Part shown: one piece after another, positions 1 to 7,696 of the stretch
How positions within the stretch are numbered: position 1 is the stretch's first letter
Layout: each line of letters starts with the position of its first letter
NCBI GenBank assembly: GCA_902760805.1
Contig: CACWHY010000002.1
Span: 124,001 to 188,000 of the forward strand
Length of the DNA: 64,000 nucleotides
Direction of reading: 5' to 3'
From: Ruminococcus flavefaciens
Lineage (GTDB): Bacteria; Bacillota; Clostridia; Oscillospirales; Ruminococcaceae
Made by a program: the position numbers and the translations under genes
The notes under the pieces: model-generated
The model's database searches: none
What the model was told of the DNA's origin: nothing
The model's input: the letters and a program-made list of their open reading frames with translations, nothing else

Positions 1-794
1 CCGCAGAGCTTCGCAGAAACCGTCAGAACGCTGTTCTCATCGCCAAGGATAGCCTTTACGATGCGAGTTATAGCCATTCCGATGCCGTAGTAGGTCGCAC
101 GCTTGGCCTCGATGATCTTATAGGCGGCAGTGCGCACCTGTTCTTCGATCTTCTCCATATCCTCGATGCAATACTCATTGTTCTCACTTTCCAGCATCTC
201 AGTGATATGCTTTGTAGCAAACATCACCTGCGAAAGAGGAACAAATTCGCTGTCACCGTGCTCGCCGATAACGTATGCGTGGATATTCTTCGGGTCAACA
301 GTCAGATAATCGCCCAGCAGATAGCGCAGACGAGCTGTGTCGAGGGAAGTTCCTGTGCCGATAACTCGAGAAGCACCAAACCGTGAGAGCTCATAGGTGA
401 CTCTCGTCATGATGTCAACGGGGTTAGTGGCTACAAGGAAAATACCGTCAAAGCCAGACTTTACGACGGGTCCGATTATGGAGCGGAAGACCTCTGTATT
501 GCGCTGAAGAAGGTCAAGACGGGTCTCGCCCTCTTTCTGGGCAACTCCGGCTGCGATAACGATGATGTCAGCGTCCTTGCAGTCCTTATAATCGCCTGCA
601 TAGATCTTCATATTTGATTTTGCGAAGGCCAGTCCATGATTAAGGTCCATAGCCTCGCCGTTTGCACGCTCCTTATTAACGTCGATGAGGACGAGCTCGT
701 TGCAGATACCGCCCTGATTTACCAGAGCATAGGCAAAGCTCATGCCCACCATTCCTGTTCCTATCAAAACTACCTTGCGGCTGTCAGTATTCAT
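1..794 (-). CDS. ldh: L-lactate dehydrogenase, C-terminus cut by window edge
   Basis: Reduces pyruvate to L-lactate with NADH in the cytoplasm, a fermentation redox sink. The reading frame on the minus strand opens with the NAD-binding glycine motif VLIGTGMVG, then has the VATNPVD segment and the catalytic-histidine motif GEHGDSE near residue 177. These are hallmarks of the LDH/MDH family, and the substrate-loop sequence GETRLDL favours LDH. About 264 residues are visible of the usual 310-320; the stop lies beyond position 1. The start ATG at 794 is preceded by AAAAGGAGAA at good spacing and by a near-consensus promoter. It is monocistronic as far as can be seen. Malate dehydrogenase is the main alternative but less likely. 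Confidence 0.93.
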   Translation of the reverse strand, partial: MNTDSRKVVLIGTGMVGMSFAYALVNQGGICNELVLIDVNKERANGEAMDLNHGLAFAKSNMKIYAGDYKDCKDADIIVIAAGVAQKEGETRLDLLQRNTEVFRSIIGPVVKSGFDGIFLVATNPVDIMTRVTYELSRFGASRVIGTGTSLDTARLRYLLGDYLTVDPKNIHAYVIGEHGDSEFVPLSQVMFATKHITEMLESENNEYCIEDMEKIEEQVRTAAYKIIEAKRATYYGIGMAITRIVKAILGDENSVLTVSAKLC

Positions 795-840
795 GTTTAT
801 TCTCCTTTTCAGCTAGAGTAGCAGATCACTGCTCATCTCA

Positions 841-869
841 ATTATATACTAACAGCAGTAGTTTGTCAA
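841..869 (-). promoter_or_regulatory. Promoter of ldh
   Basis: TTGACA and TATAAT separated by exactly 17 nt on the minus strand, about 45 nt upstream of the ldh start. A short inverted repeat AGCAG-N4-CTGCT (820-833) sits at the expected transcription start and could be an operator. Confidence 0.85.
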
Positions 870-881
870 GGAAAACACATT

Positions 882-1679
882 TTAATCTGGTATTGCCATT
901 GGCTCTGAGGCTGTGCAGGTCAGCGGATAGAACTTGCCGTCACGCTCCAAATAAATAGTGAGATGCGGGTCGTAAACACGGTAGACATACTCGCCCTTCA
1001 GCGTTACATCAAAAGGCTCTGCGTCGAGACTGTCAAGTACCTCTCCGCCTTCATAGACCATGGTGTCAGTTGTTGTGCCATTGCTGTAGAAATAAGTGGG
1101 ATCAGGCTTAGTATAGCCGATATATGAGCCAAAATTCAGTATGCACCTTGTGTTTTCTGCGCCCTCCTTCTGGTAACCCAGAACCCTTCGAAGGCTGATG
1201 ATATTCCTGAAAGGCATCTCATCCATGTAGAAATACCCATCCGACACGAAGCTGTCACAGGCAGTGTAGATCTTTTGTCCGAACAGCTCGTTTTCGCCGA
1301 GGATATTTCCGTCCGTGACCGTGTAGTGCATATGGCCGATGTCGAAGGTGCAGACGTCGCCGTTGACCTCTGACTCGATACCATAGAAGTCTCTGAGGAA
1401 AACATCACTGAGATAACACTTTGACTGTTCGTTTCCGCCTTCTGTGTTGTCCGGAAAGGTCTCCTGCTGGATAAATGATACTCCGACCTTCACAAACTTG
1501 TCATCGATCTTCATTTTGTTGGTCTTGTGGTGCCCCACGTTATTAGCGTCAACGTAGGGGCCGTAAAGGAACTGGTCATGCATGATCTCGGCTGCTTCGA
1601 TCTCCTCGTCACTTACCTCTTTGGGAGCTCCGCAGCCAGTCAGCAGTATAAGCCCTAATAAAATTGCGATTTTTTTCAT
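882..1679 (-). CDS. Putative lipoprotein of unknown function
   Basis: A 265-residue exported lipoprotein. The N-terminus has a short Lys-rich start, a hydrophobic stretch and the lipobox LLTGC, so Cys16 would be lipidated and the protein held on the outer face of the membrane. The remainder is acidic and rich in Tyr, Asp and Asn, without a family motif I recognise. The start is supported by AAGGAGGG 7 nt upstream. It stands between ldh and tyrA with no tight linkage to either, so context gives no hint of function. Confidence is high that it is a real lipoprotein gene; no role is proposed. Confidence 0.8.
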   Translation of the reverse strand: MKKIAILLGLILLTGCGAPKEVSDEEIEAAEIMHDQFLYGPYVDANNVGHHKTNKMKIDDKFVKVGVSFIQQETFPDNTEGGNEQSKCYLSDVFLRDFYGIESEVNGDVCTFDIGHMHYTVTDGNILGENELFGQKIYTACDSFVSDGYFYMDEMPFRNIISLRRVLGYQKEGAENTRCILNFGSYIGYTKPDPTYFYSNGTTTDTMVYEGGEVLDSLDAEPFDVTLKGEYVYRVYDPHLTIYLERDGKFYPLTCTASEPMAIPD

Positions 1680-1790
1680 GGTGATCCCTCCTTATCAAAT
1701 AAGTGCAGAAGGAGGCACTGTTTGTTGCAGAAAGGTACAATTTTCGTCTGTTTGAACAAATATCCAGACCAAAGATCATGCAAAAAAACA

Positions 1791-1815
1791 AAAGCCGCAG
1801 TTAAACTGCGGCTGA
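1791..1815 (-). terminator. Terminator of tyrA
   Basis: Stem AGCCGCAG / CTGCGGCT (1793-1813) followed on the minus strand by TTTTGTTTTTTT, directly after the tyrA stop. Confidence 0.85.
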
Positions 1816-1819
1816 AAGA

Positions 1820-2671
1820 TCAGTTTGGCTGGCCGACACGGTGACGGAGATTGTCCTCTTTAAGCTGCCTGCCTTCAGCGATAAGAGCTTCCATTTCGGC
1901 TGAGTCGCCTTTTTTTAAAGCCTCACTGTATTTGTTAAGGTTTGCGATGAGAGTTTCCAGCTCAAACAGCAGATTTTCCCTGTTCTGCATGAAAAGATCC
2001 GTCCACATACGCTCGTTCATGGTTGCAATGCGAGTCATATCCTGGAAGCTGCCGCCGCTAAATCCGCACTCCAGCTTTAGCTCGGGACTTTTGACATAGG
2101 CGCTTGAAACGATATGGGCAAGCTGTGAGGTATATGCGATCATCTTATCGTGATCCTCGGGAGTTGTAACTACGATCTTGCCGGCGCCGATCTCAAGTGC
2201 CAGTTTACGCAGGGTCTCCACCTCTGTCTCGGGGCTTTTCTCAGTGGCTGCGATGATAAAATTCGCCTTCTGGAAGAGGTCTGCTGAGCTGTTCTGATAG
2301 CCGCCGAACTCCTTTCCGGCCATGGGGTGAAGTCCGATGTAGCTAAGGCCGTTTTCCTCTGCAAGAGCCTCTATCCTTCTTGAAAAACCGCCCTTGATGC
2401 CACAGACGTCAGTCAGGAGAGTTCCCTTGCTGAAGCTGCTGATATTTCCCCGGAAAAACCGTTCGCTGGCCTCCGGGAAGAGAGCTGCGATGACCAGATC
2501 AAAGCCGGAATAGTCTCCGTCAAAGGCCTCATCAATGGCCACATCACGCATTGCGGCAAACTCGATATCTTTATTTATGTCTGAGCCGACAACTGTATGT
2601 GTAGAGTATTTTTTTAGAGCTCTGCAAAGAGAGCCACCTATAAGTCCAAGTCCAACAACGAGAATTCTCAT
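1820..2671 (-). CDS. tyrA: Prephenate dehydrogenase
   Basis: Converts prephenate to 4-hydroxyphenylpyruvate in tyrosine biosynthesis. The N-terminus carries the Rossmann motif VGLGLIGGSL (residues 6-15), and the middle has the TyrA signature HPMAGKE, which contributes to the active site. At 283 residues it is a stand-alone dehydrogenase without a fused chorismate mutase or C-terminal ACT domain. A separate ACT-domain gene lies just upstream on the same strand. It has its own TTGACT-17-TATAAT promoter (2702-2730) and a clear terminator. The start ATG at 2671 follows AAAGGCG. Arogenate dehydrogenase activity cannot be excluded from sequence alone. Confidence 0.9.
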   Translation of the reverse strand: MRILVVGLGLIGGSLCRALKKYSTHTVVGSDINKDIEFAAMRDVAIDEAFDGDYSGFDLVIAALFPEASERFFRGNISSFSKGTLLTDVCGIKGGFSRRIEALAEENGLSYIGLHPMAGKEFGGYQNSSADLFQKANFIIAATEKSPETEVETLRKLALEIGAGKIVVTTPEDHDKMIAYTSQLAHIVSSAYVKSPELKLECGFSGGSFQDMTRIATMNERMWTDLFMQNRENLLFELETLIANLNKYSEALKKGDSAEMEALIAEGRQLKEDNLRHRVGQPN

Positions 2672-2701
2672 GAAAACACGCCTTTCTAAAATGATATTAT
2701 C

Positions 2702-2730
2702 ATTATATCACTTTAAATAGCAAAAGTCAA
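2702..2730 (-). promoter_or_regulatory. Promoter of tyrA
   Basis: TTGACT-17 nt-TATAAT on the minus strand, between the ACT-domain gene stop and the tyrA start. Confidence 0.8.
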
Positions 2731-2745
2731 CGCATTTTCATTTTT

Positions 2746-2988
2746 TTATTGCTCTGCAAAGCTGATGAAGCCCTTTATACGCTGGCATTTTCGCTTAAGA
2801 GCCTGTAGCTGTCCCGGATCCGTCATATCCAGCTCTGCATGGAAAATGGAAACAGCCATTCCGCTGCGGTCTGTTGTGACCTTGGCTCCATGACGGTTTA
2901 TCCCGATGCCAAGACTACTTATCTTGCCGCTTATTTCGCTGACTACTCCGATACGGTCTCTGACTTTGACTATGACTTCTGTTTTCAT
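2746..2988 (-). CDS. Stand-alone ACT-domain protein
   Basis: An 80-residue protein made almost entirely of one ACT domain: KTEVIVKVRDRIGVVSEIS is the first strand and helix, and GI-NRHGAK the ligand-binding turn. ACT domains bind amino acids and act as allosteric modules. The ATG at 2988 is chosen over an upstream in-frame ATG (3048) because AAAGGAGG lies 8 nt before it and because the ACT fold starts there. It sits directly upstream of tyrA on the same strand, so a role in sensing an aromatic amino acid is plausible but is inference. It resembles the small ACT proteins of the UPF0237 type. Confidence 0.8.
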   Translation of the reverse strand: MKTEVIVKVRDRIGVVSEISGKISSLGIGINRHGAKVTTDRSGMAVSIFHAELDMTDPGQLQALKRKCQRIKGFISFAEQ

Positions 2989-3083
2989 GGCTGTCGCCTC
3001 CTTTATATAATTATAGTTATAATAACACATTTCGCCAAAAATGTACAATACATTTTTTCTATAGAAAGATATCAGATCTTACT

Positions 3084-3118
3084 ATAAAAAAAGACCCGAA
3101 GGCGATTGCTTTCGGGTC
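3084..3118 (-). terminator. Terminator of the SulP transporter gene
   Basis: Stem GACCCGAA...TTCGGGTC (3093-3118) followed on the minus strand by TTTTTTT, just downstream of the transporter stop. Confidence 0.88.
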
Positions 3119-3131
3119 AGCATTCGTATTA

Positions 3132-4820
3132 TCATGCTTTGATAGGCTGGATCTGATCTTCGATCGCCTGAGCACGAGCCAGAGCAGTATCGATGTGGTC
3201 GCAGAAATTCTCTGCACCCACCATATCCACGAAGCCTGCTTTCTCCATGACCTGCATGGGCTGTTCATTGACGTGAGAGAATACTACCTTCACACCATGG
3301 CGCTGACAGCGCTTAACGATACCCATGAGCGTCTCCACACCGGCAGCGTCTATTGCAGGCACGTTTCTCATTCTTATGCAGAGAACGTCTATGTCCTTAT
3401 CGCTGAGCAGGTAGCTGTACTTGTCAGAGGCAGCAAAGAACATGGGGCCATTTATCTCGAAGACCCTGGTGTTTCTGGGGATCTTCTTCAGCGAGATATT
3501 GTCAGGATCTGTGTCCTCATCGTCAACATCCAACCAAGCGTGAGCCTCGGTAACGTCTGCCATGCGCTTCATGAACAGCAGAGCTGCCATTACCATTCCC
3601 ACTCCGATAGCAACTACCAGGTCGAATACAACTGTGAGAATCAGAGTAGTGAAAAGGACTGCGATGTCGCTCTTAGGAGCGGTTTTCACGGTGTTGCGGA
3701 TATTCCTCCAGCCGCACATATTATACGCAACAATGAAGAGGATAGCTGCGATAGTCGGCATGGGGATATATTGAGCGTACTTCATGAGAGCTACAAGTGT
3801 GATCAGCACTACCACAGAGTGGACCATTCCGGCAACCGGTGTACGGCCGCCGTTTTTGACGTTTGCGGCAGTTCTTGCGATAGCTCCGGTAGCAGGGATC
3901 CCTCCGAAAAATGCGGATCCGATGTTTGCTGCTCCCTGCGCAACAAGCTCCATATTAGAGCGGTGCTTTGAGCCTATCATACCGTCTGCAACTACGCATG
4001 AAAGAAGTGACTCCACAGCAGCAAGGATAGCGATAGTGAAGGCATTGGGGATAAGGGCTCTTACTCTTGCAAAAGAAAGCTCAGGCACAGTAAAATGGGG
4101 AAGATCGTTTGAAATGGAGTAGAGCTTGCCTATAGTGTTAACATTCAGCCCTGTGAGCTGTACCAGCACGGAACAGACAACAACTGCAATAAGAGAGGCC
4201 GGGATCTTCTCCAGTTTTTTCGGCCAGAAGATAAGTATGGCCAGAGAGATGACTCCCACTAAAAGCGCCTGCCAGTTTATGGTGTCCAGGCTAAGGCATA
4301 TCTCCTTGACCTTATCGATAGTTTCGATAGGAGCGTGCTTGAAAGTCAGGCCAAGGAAGTCCTTGATCTGGCCAAGCAGGATCGTTACGGCGATACCAAA
4401 GGTAAATCCGGAAGTGATAGTTCCGGGAATGTACTTGATCAGTGCTCCAAAGCGACAAAGTCCCATGATGATAAGGATGATACCAGCCAGTACAGTGGAT
4501 ATGATCAGGCCGTCCATTCCCTCGCTTGCAACGATACCAGCTACGATCGTTGCAAATGCTGCGGTAGGACCTGCGATCTGCACTCGGCTTCCGCCAAGGA
4601 AGGAAACGATAAATCCTGCGACTATTGCTGTGTAGAGACCCTGTTCAGGGTTTACTCCGGAGGCCAGTGCTAAGGCTATCGACAGCGGAAGTGCGATTAT
4701 CGCTACGATTATTCCGGCAATGATATCCTTGATGAACTGCTCCTTGGTGTAGGTCTTCATCACAGAGAAGAGCTTTGGTTTCAGCTTGGTTTCGGTGGGT
4801 TTAACAGCTTTCTGTTCCAT
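3132..4820 (-). CDS. SulP-family anion transporter with STAS domain
   Basis: An inner-membrane anion transporter (sulfate, bicarbonate or a related anion). It has about ten hydrophobic segments over residues 25-430, including the family pattern GLYTAIVAGFIVSFLGGS and AGPTAAFATIVAG, then a cytoplasmic STAS domain (about 440-562, FEINGPMFFAASDKY). The ATG at 4820 is taken as the start: AAGGAGAT is 7 nt upstream, and the more upstream TTG at 4838 would include that ribosome site inside the gene. Length (562 residues) is normal for the family. No sulfate-assimilation genes lie beside it, so the substrate is open; bicarbonate is as plausible as sulfate. Confidence 0.88.
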   Translation of the reverse strand: MEQKAVKPTETKLKPKLFSVMKTYTKEQFIKDIIAGIIVAIIALPLSIALALASGVNPEQGLYTAIVAGFIVSFLGGSRVQIAGPTAAFATIVAGIVASEGMDGLIISTVLAGIILIIMGLCRFGALIKYIPGTITSGFTFGIAVTILLGQIKDFLGLTFKHAPIETIDKVKEICLSLDTINWQALLVGVISLAILIFWPKKLEKIPASLIAVVVCSVLVQLTGLNVNTIGKLYSISNDLPHFTVPELSFARVRALIPNAFTIAILAAVESLLSCVVADGMIGSKHRSNMELVAQGAANIGSAFFGGIPATGAIARTAANVKNGGRTPVAGMVHSVVVLITLVALMKYAQYIPMPTIAAILFIVAYNMCGWRNIRNTVKTAPKSDIAVLFTTLILTVVFDLVVAIGVGMVMAALLFMKRMADVTEAHAWLDVDDEDTDPDNISLKKIPRNTRVFEINGPMFFAASDKYSYLLSDKDIDVLCIRMRNVPAIDAAGVETLMGIVKRCQRHGVKVVFSHVNEQPMQVMEKAGFVDMVGAENFCDHIDTALARAQAIEDQIQPIKA

Positions 4821-4853
4821 AATTATCTCCTTGTCCAATATTTCAACTTTTCA

Positions 4854-4882
4854 ATTATACGACTTTATTTCGCTGATTTCAA
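4854..4882 (-). promoter_or_regulatory. Promoter of the SulP gene
   Basis: TTGAAA-17 nt-TATAAT on the minus strand, 34 nt from the chosen start. Its -35 region is covered by a perfect 9-bp inverted repeat (4871-4903). Confidence 0.82.
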
Positions 4883-4903
4883 GTGTGTTTTTCAAAATCA
4901 GCG
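4871..4903. promoter_or_regulatory. Operator-like inverted repeat over the SulP promoter
   Basis: CGCTGATTT - 15 nt - AAATCAGCG, a perfect 9-bp inverted repeat overlapping the -35 hexamer. The position suits a repressor site. It lacks a T-run, so it is not a terminator. The cognate regulator is unknown. Confidence 0.5.
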
Positions 4904-4979
4904 AAACTCCCACAATACTTCCCCTATTTACAACTAAAATAGTGCAGTTTGGAACTGGCTATCATTCGCATTTTATGCC

Positions 4980-5008
4980 TTGCATTTGCTATTGCTTTGT
5001 GTTATAAT
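4980..5008 (+). promoter_or_regulatory. Promoter of the polytopic membrane protein gene
   Basis: TTGCAT-17 nt-TATAAT, followed 38 nt later by the start codon at 5047. Confidence 0.82.
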
Positions 5009-5046
5009 TATAAGAGATATTTTATTTTAATGTATAGGAGATAATC

Positions 5047-6735
5047 ATGACACAAAAGAAACGCAACAATTTGCTGAAGATCCTCTTTTTTGCAGCCTTT
5101 GTGGTGTTTATCGAGGTGCTTTTCTTCCGCAATATCCTCACGAATGACAACCTTATCGGCAGCAACGGCGACGCTCGCTACATCGACCTTATCCTTGAGC
5201 ACTACTACCGATTTCTGCAAGGACAGGAGAAGTTCACCGACCTAAGATGCTTCTATCCTGTGACCAATACTATCTCTTACTCGGATATGCTGCTGGCGCT
5301 GGCTATACCATTCTGTATCCTTAGAGCTTTGGGTGTTTCCATGTTCATGGCAAACAAGATCGGTCTCATTCTGATCCACTTGACCGGTACGGCTTCTACA
5401 GTTGCTCTTCTGGATAAAAAAATGAAGCTAAAGCACTATGCAACTGTTATCGGAACGATCGTATTCTGTTATGCAAGCTCTCTTTCTACTAAAACTTGGC
5501 ACAATCAGATGCTGGCAGTTTGTCTGTTCCCGCTGATGTTCCTGCTGCTTTGGAGCTTCTTTGAGAACATTCAGCAAAACGGAAAAAAGCGGATCATTTG
5601 CGGACTTGGCGCAATATCCATTCTTGCTCTGGTCTTCTACACCAGCTTCTACAACGCATACTATTTCCTGCTTTATGCAGTTTTCACTGTTATCGCTTAC
5701 ATGATCGTCCTTTGTCTGAGGAAAGCACACCCGTTCAAAGCGATCGGCGGCTTTATCCGCAAGCACATCGGCGAGACGATCCTTTACGTTATATACGGCT
5801 GTGCGATCATGTTACCATTCATCAAGATCTACCTGCCGACTCTCAAGCAAAGCGGCGGCTGGGACTGGGAAACGGTCATTCTTGTTCTTCCCACTTGGAG
5901 AGATTATTTCAACGTAGGACCGTTCAATATCGTTTACGGTGCTTTCATGCAGGGGCCTTATTTCAAGCTGTCGGGCTACTATGCAGGCGAGCTTAGAACA
6001 GGCTTCCCCCTGGTGACGATGCTCCTTTTCATCGCAGCTGTCGTTTTCCTGAGGGTCAACGCACCCAAGAAACTGGACAAGCGTGCAAAGGCTTCTGACT
6101 TTACTGAGGTCTTCTACTGGGCAGCCGCTCTTGGAGTTCTCTGCTGTTTCGCTTCAATATTCAAATTCCACGGCCACAGTATATGGAAGTTCTTCTTCTA
6201 CTACGTTCCCGGAGCATCTGGACTCCGTGCGATCGCACGTTTCAATATGTTCCTGACTCTGCCTGTGGGAATTCTAACAGCTGTATTCATCGACAGAGCA
6301 GTTCCCAAGATCAAAATGCGCAGAAGAAGCAGAGCCATTCTGCTGACCGCTCTCTCCCTATGGCTGATAGTAGAGAACACTCTTTCAGTTGGCGCAAGGA
6401 GCCTGTGGAATATCCACGATGCTGTTAAGATCACAAATGCAGCTGCCGCTCCTCCGGATGAATGCAAGATCATGTTCATCACCGATTCCTCCGAAGAGCC
6501 CTCCCTCTACGACGATAAGGACTACCAGCTCACCGCCTGGGAGATCGCATACAAGTACGATATTTGGTGCATAAACGGACACTCCGGCCAGTTCCCGCCG
6601 GAATGGTCTCACATGAGTCCTGTTCACGGTGAGGAGGCTTACTCAGAAGCTATGGCTAAATGGATAGAAAAGTACGGCCTAAAGGATGTTTGGTCATACG
6701 ATATTGCTGAGAACACCTGGACGAAATACAACTGA
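5047..6735 (+). CDS. Polytopic membrane protein, GT-C glycosyltransferase-like
   Basis: A 562-residue integral membrane protein with one N-terminal transmembrane helix, an extracellular loop (SNGDARYIDLILEHYYRF), and about ten further helices ending near residue 455. A soluble C-terminal tail follows. The topology, with a first large outer loop containing acidic residues and an aromatic-rich patch, resembles GT-C glycosyltransferases and YfhO-type proteins that use polyprenyl-linked sugars. I see no motif that fixes the substrate. The start follows TAGGAGAT at good spacing and a strong promoter. The next gene on the strand begins 43 nt downstream and may share the transcript. The family assignment is tentative. 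Confidence 0.62.
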   Translation: MTQKKRNNLLKILFFAAFVVFIEVLFFRNILTNDNLIGSNGDARYIDLILEHYYRFLQGQEKFTDLRCFYPVTNTISYSDMLLALAIPFCILRALGVSMFMANKIGLILIHLTGTASTVALLDKKMKLKHYATVIGTIVFCYASSLSTKTWHNQMLAVCLFPLMFLLLWSFFENIQQNGKKRIICGLGAISILALVFYTSFYNAYYFLLYAVFTVIAYMIVLCLRKAHPFKAIGGFIRKHIGETILYVIYGCAIMLPFIKIYLPTLKQSGGWDWETVILVLPTWRDYFNVGPFNIVYGAFMQGPYFKLSGYYAGELRTGFPLVTMLLFIAAVVFLRVNAPKKLDKRAKASDFTEVFYWAAALGVLCCFASIFKFHGHSIWKFFFYYVPGASGLRAIARFNMFLTLPVGILTAVFIDRAVPKIKMRRRSRAILLTALSLWLIVENTLSVGARSLWNIHDAVKITNAAAAPPDECKIMFITDSSEEPSLYDDKDYQLTAWEIAYKYDIWCINGHSGQFPPEWSHMSPVHGEEAYSEAMAKWIEKYGLKDVWSYDIAENTWTKYN

Positions 6736-6778
6736 TTTGCTGAACTGACGCATACCAAAGTAAGAAAGGATGCTCTCG

Positions 6779-7651
6779 ATGAACAAGTACGGAAAACTCA
6801 TTAAAGTCGGTGAAACTGAGCTTAATGTTTACTCTGAGGGAAATGGAAATGTAACTCTGGTCTTTATGGCTGGCTCAGGAGTAGGCTGCCCTGTGCTGGA
6901 ATATAGCCCGATCTACCGAAAAATGTCTGCGGACTACAGGATCTCTGTAGTAGAAAAAGCCGGCTATGGCTCCAGCGGAAAAGCTACGACTAAAAGAAGC
7001 GTTGATAACCTAGTAAATGAAAGCCGTGCCGCACTTAAGGCCGCCGGGATCCAGCCGCCTTATGTCCTCGTTCCTCATTCCTACTCTGGGTTTGAGGCTA
7101 TTTGGTGGGCTAATACCTTTCCCGACGAAGTTGCTGCTGTTCTGGGACTGGATATGGGCTTTCCAAATATGATGAAAGCACAGGCTGCTCAGATCCCACA
7201 TTCAAAAAAGGTCGTTATGGTGGACAAAACACGAAAACTTATGCAGAGAATTGCAAAACGTGGTCTTTTGGACAAGCTACTCAGAAACAAAACAGTCAAT
7301 GCTTCCGGCCTTCTGAGCGGTAATGCGTTGACTATGGAAGAAAAAAGATTTTACGAAGACACTTACTACAAGAATATCGCCAGTGAAGCAGTCTTCGAGG
7401 AGTCCATTTTAGCTGAGGAAAACGCAGCTAAAGCCGAAGGTACTGGTTATCTGAGTTGTCCGGCCTGTTTTCTTGTCAGCAATATGAGGTCTCCTGTAAA
7501 GGCTCTCACCTGGCAGCAGGCAGCCAAGGACTACGCTGAAAAATGCGGAGCTGAGATCCATCTTTTAGATGAAAACCATATGATGTACACTAAGATACCA
7601 GACAAGATCGTAGGGATCTTCACGGATTTTCTTAGAAGCAAGAATATATGA
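6779..7651 (+). CDS. Alpha/beta hydrolase
   Basis: A 290-residue cytoplasmic alpha/beta-hydrolase-fold protein. Visible elements are the oxyanion-region motif FMAGSGVG, the strand RISVVEKAGYGSSG, the nucleophile elbow PHSYSG (Ser in the G/H-x-S-x-G-like position) and a late catalytic His in LLDENHMMY. The ATG at 6779 is preferred over the one at 6770 because AAAGGA lies at proper spacing only for the former. It probably shares a transcript with the membrane protein upstream and ends at a strong bidirectional terminator. The substrate cannot be told from sequence; esterase or peptidase activity is equally possible. Confidence 0.8.
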   Translation: MNKYGKLIKVGETELNVYSEGNGNVTLVFMAGSGVGCPVLEYSPIYRKMSADYRISVVEKAGYGSSGKATTKRSVDNLVNESRAALKAAGIQPPYVLVPHSYSGFEAIWWANTFPDEVAAVLGLDMGFPNMMKAQAAQIPHSKKVVMVDKTRKLMQRIAKRGLLDKLLRNKTVNASGLLSGNALTMEEKRFYEDTYYKNIASEAVFEESILAEENAAKAEGTGYLSCPACFLVSNMRSPVKALTWQQAAKDYAEKCGAEIHLLDENHMMYTKIPDKIVGIFTDFLRSKNI

Positions 7652-7652
7652 A

Positions 7653-7696
7653 AAAGACCCGAAAGCCGCATATCAGCCGCTTTCGGGTCTCGTTTT
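7653..7696. terminator. Bidirectional terminator between hydrolase and pullulanase
   Basis: Twelve-base stem AGACCCGAAAGC / GCTTTCGGGTCT (7655-7690) with a T-run on both strands (CGTTTTTT on plus, TTTTTC on minus). It serves the convergent genes on either side. Confidence 0.92.

Noticed and set aside
3093-7690. Similar GACCCGAA...TTCGGGTC stems at 3093 and 7655 considered as a mobile repeat
   Set aside because: Each is a terminator with T-run at a gene end; shared stem words are common among terminators of one genome.
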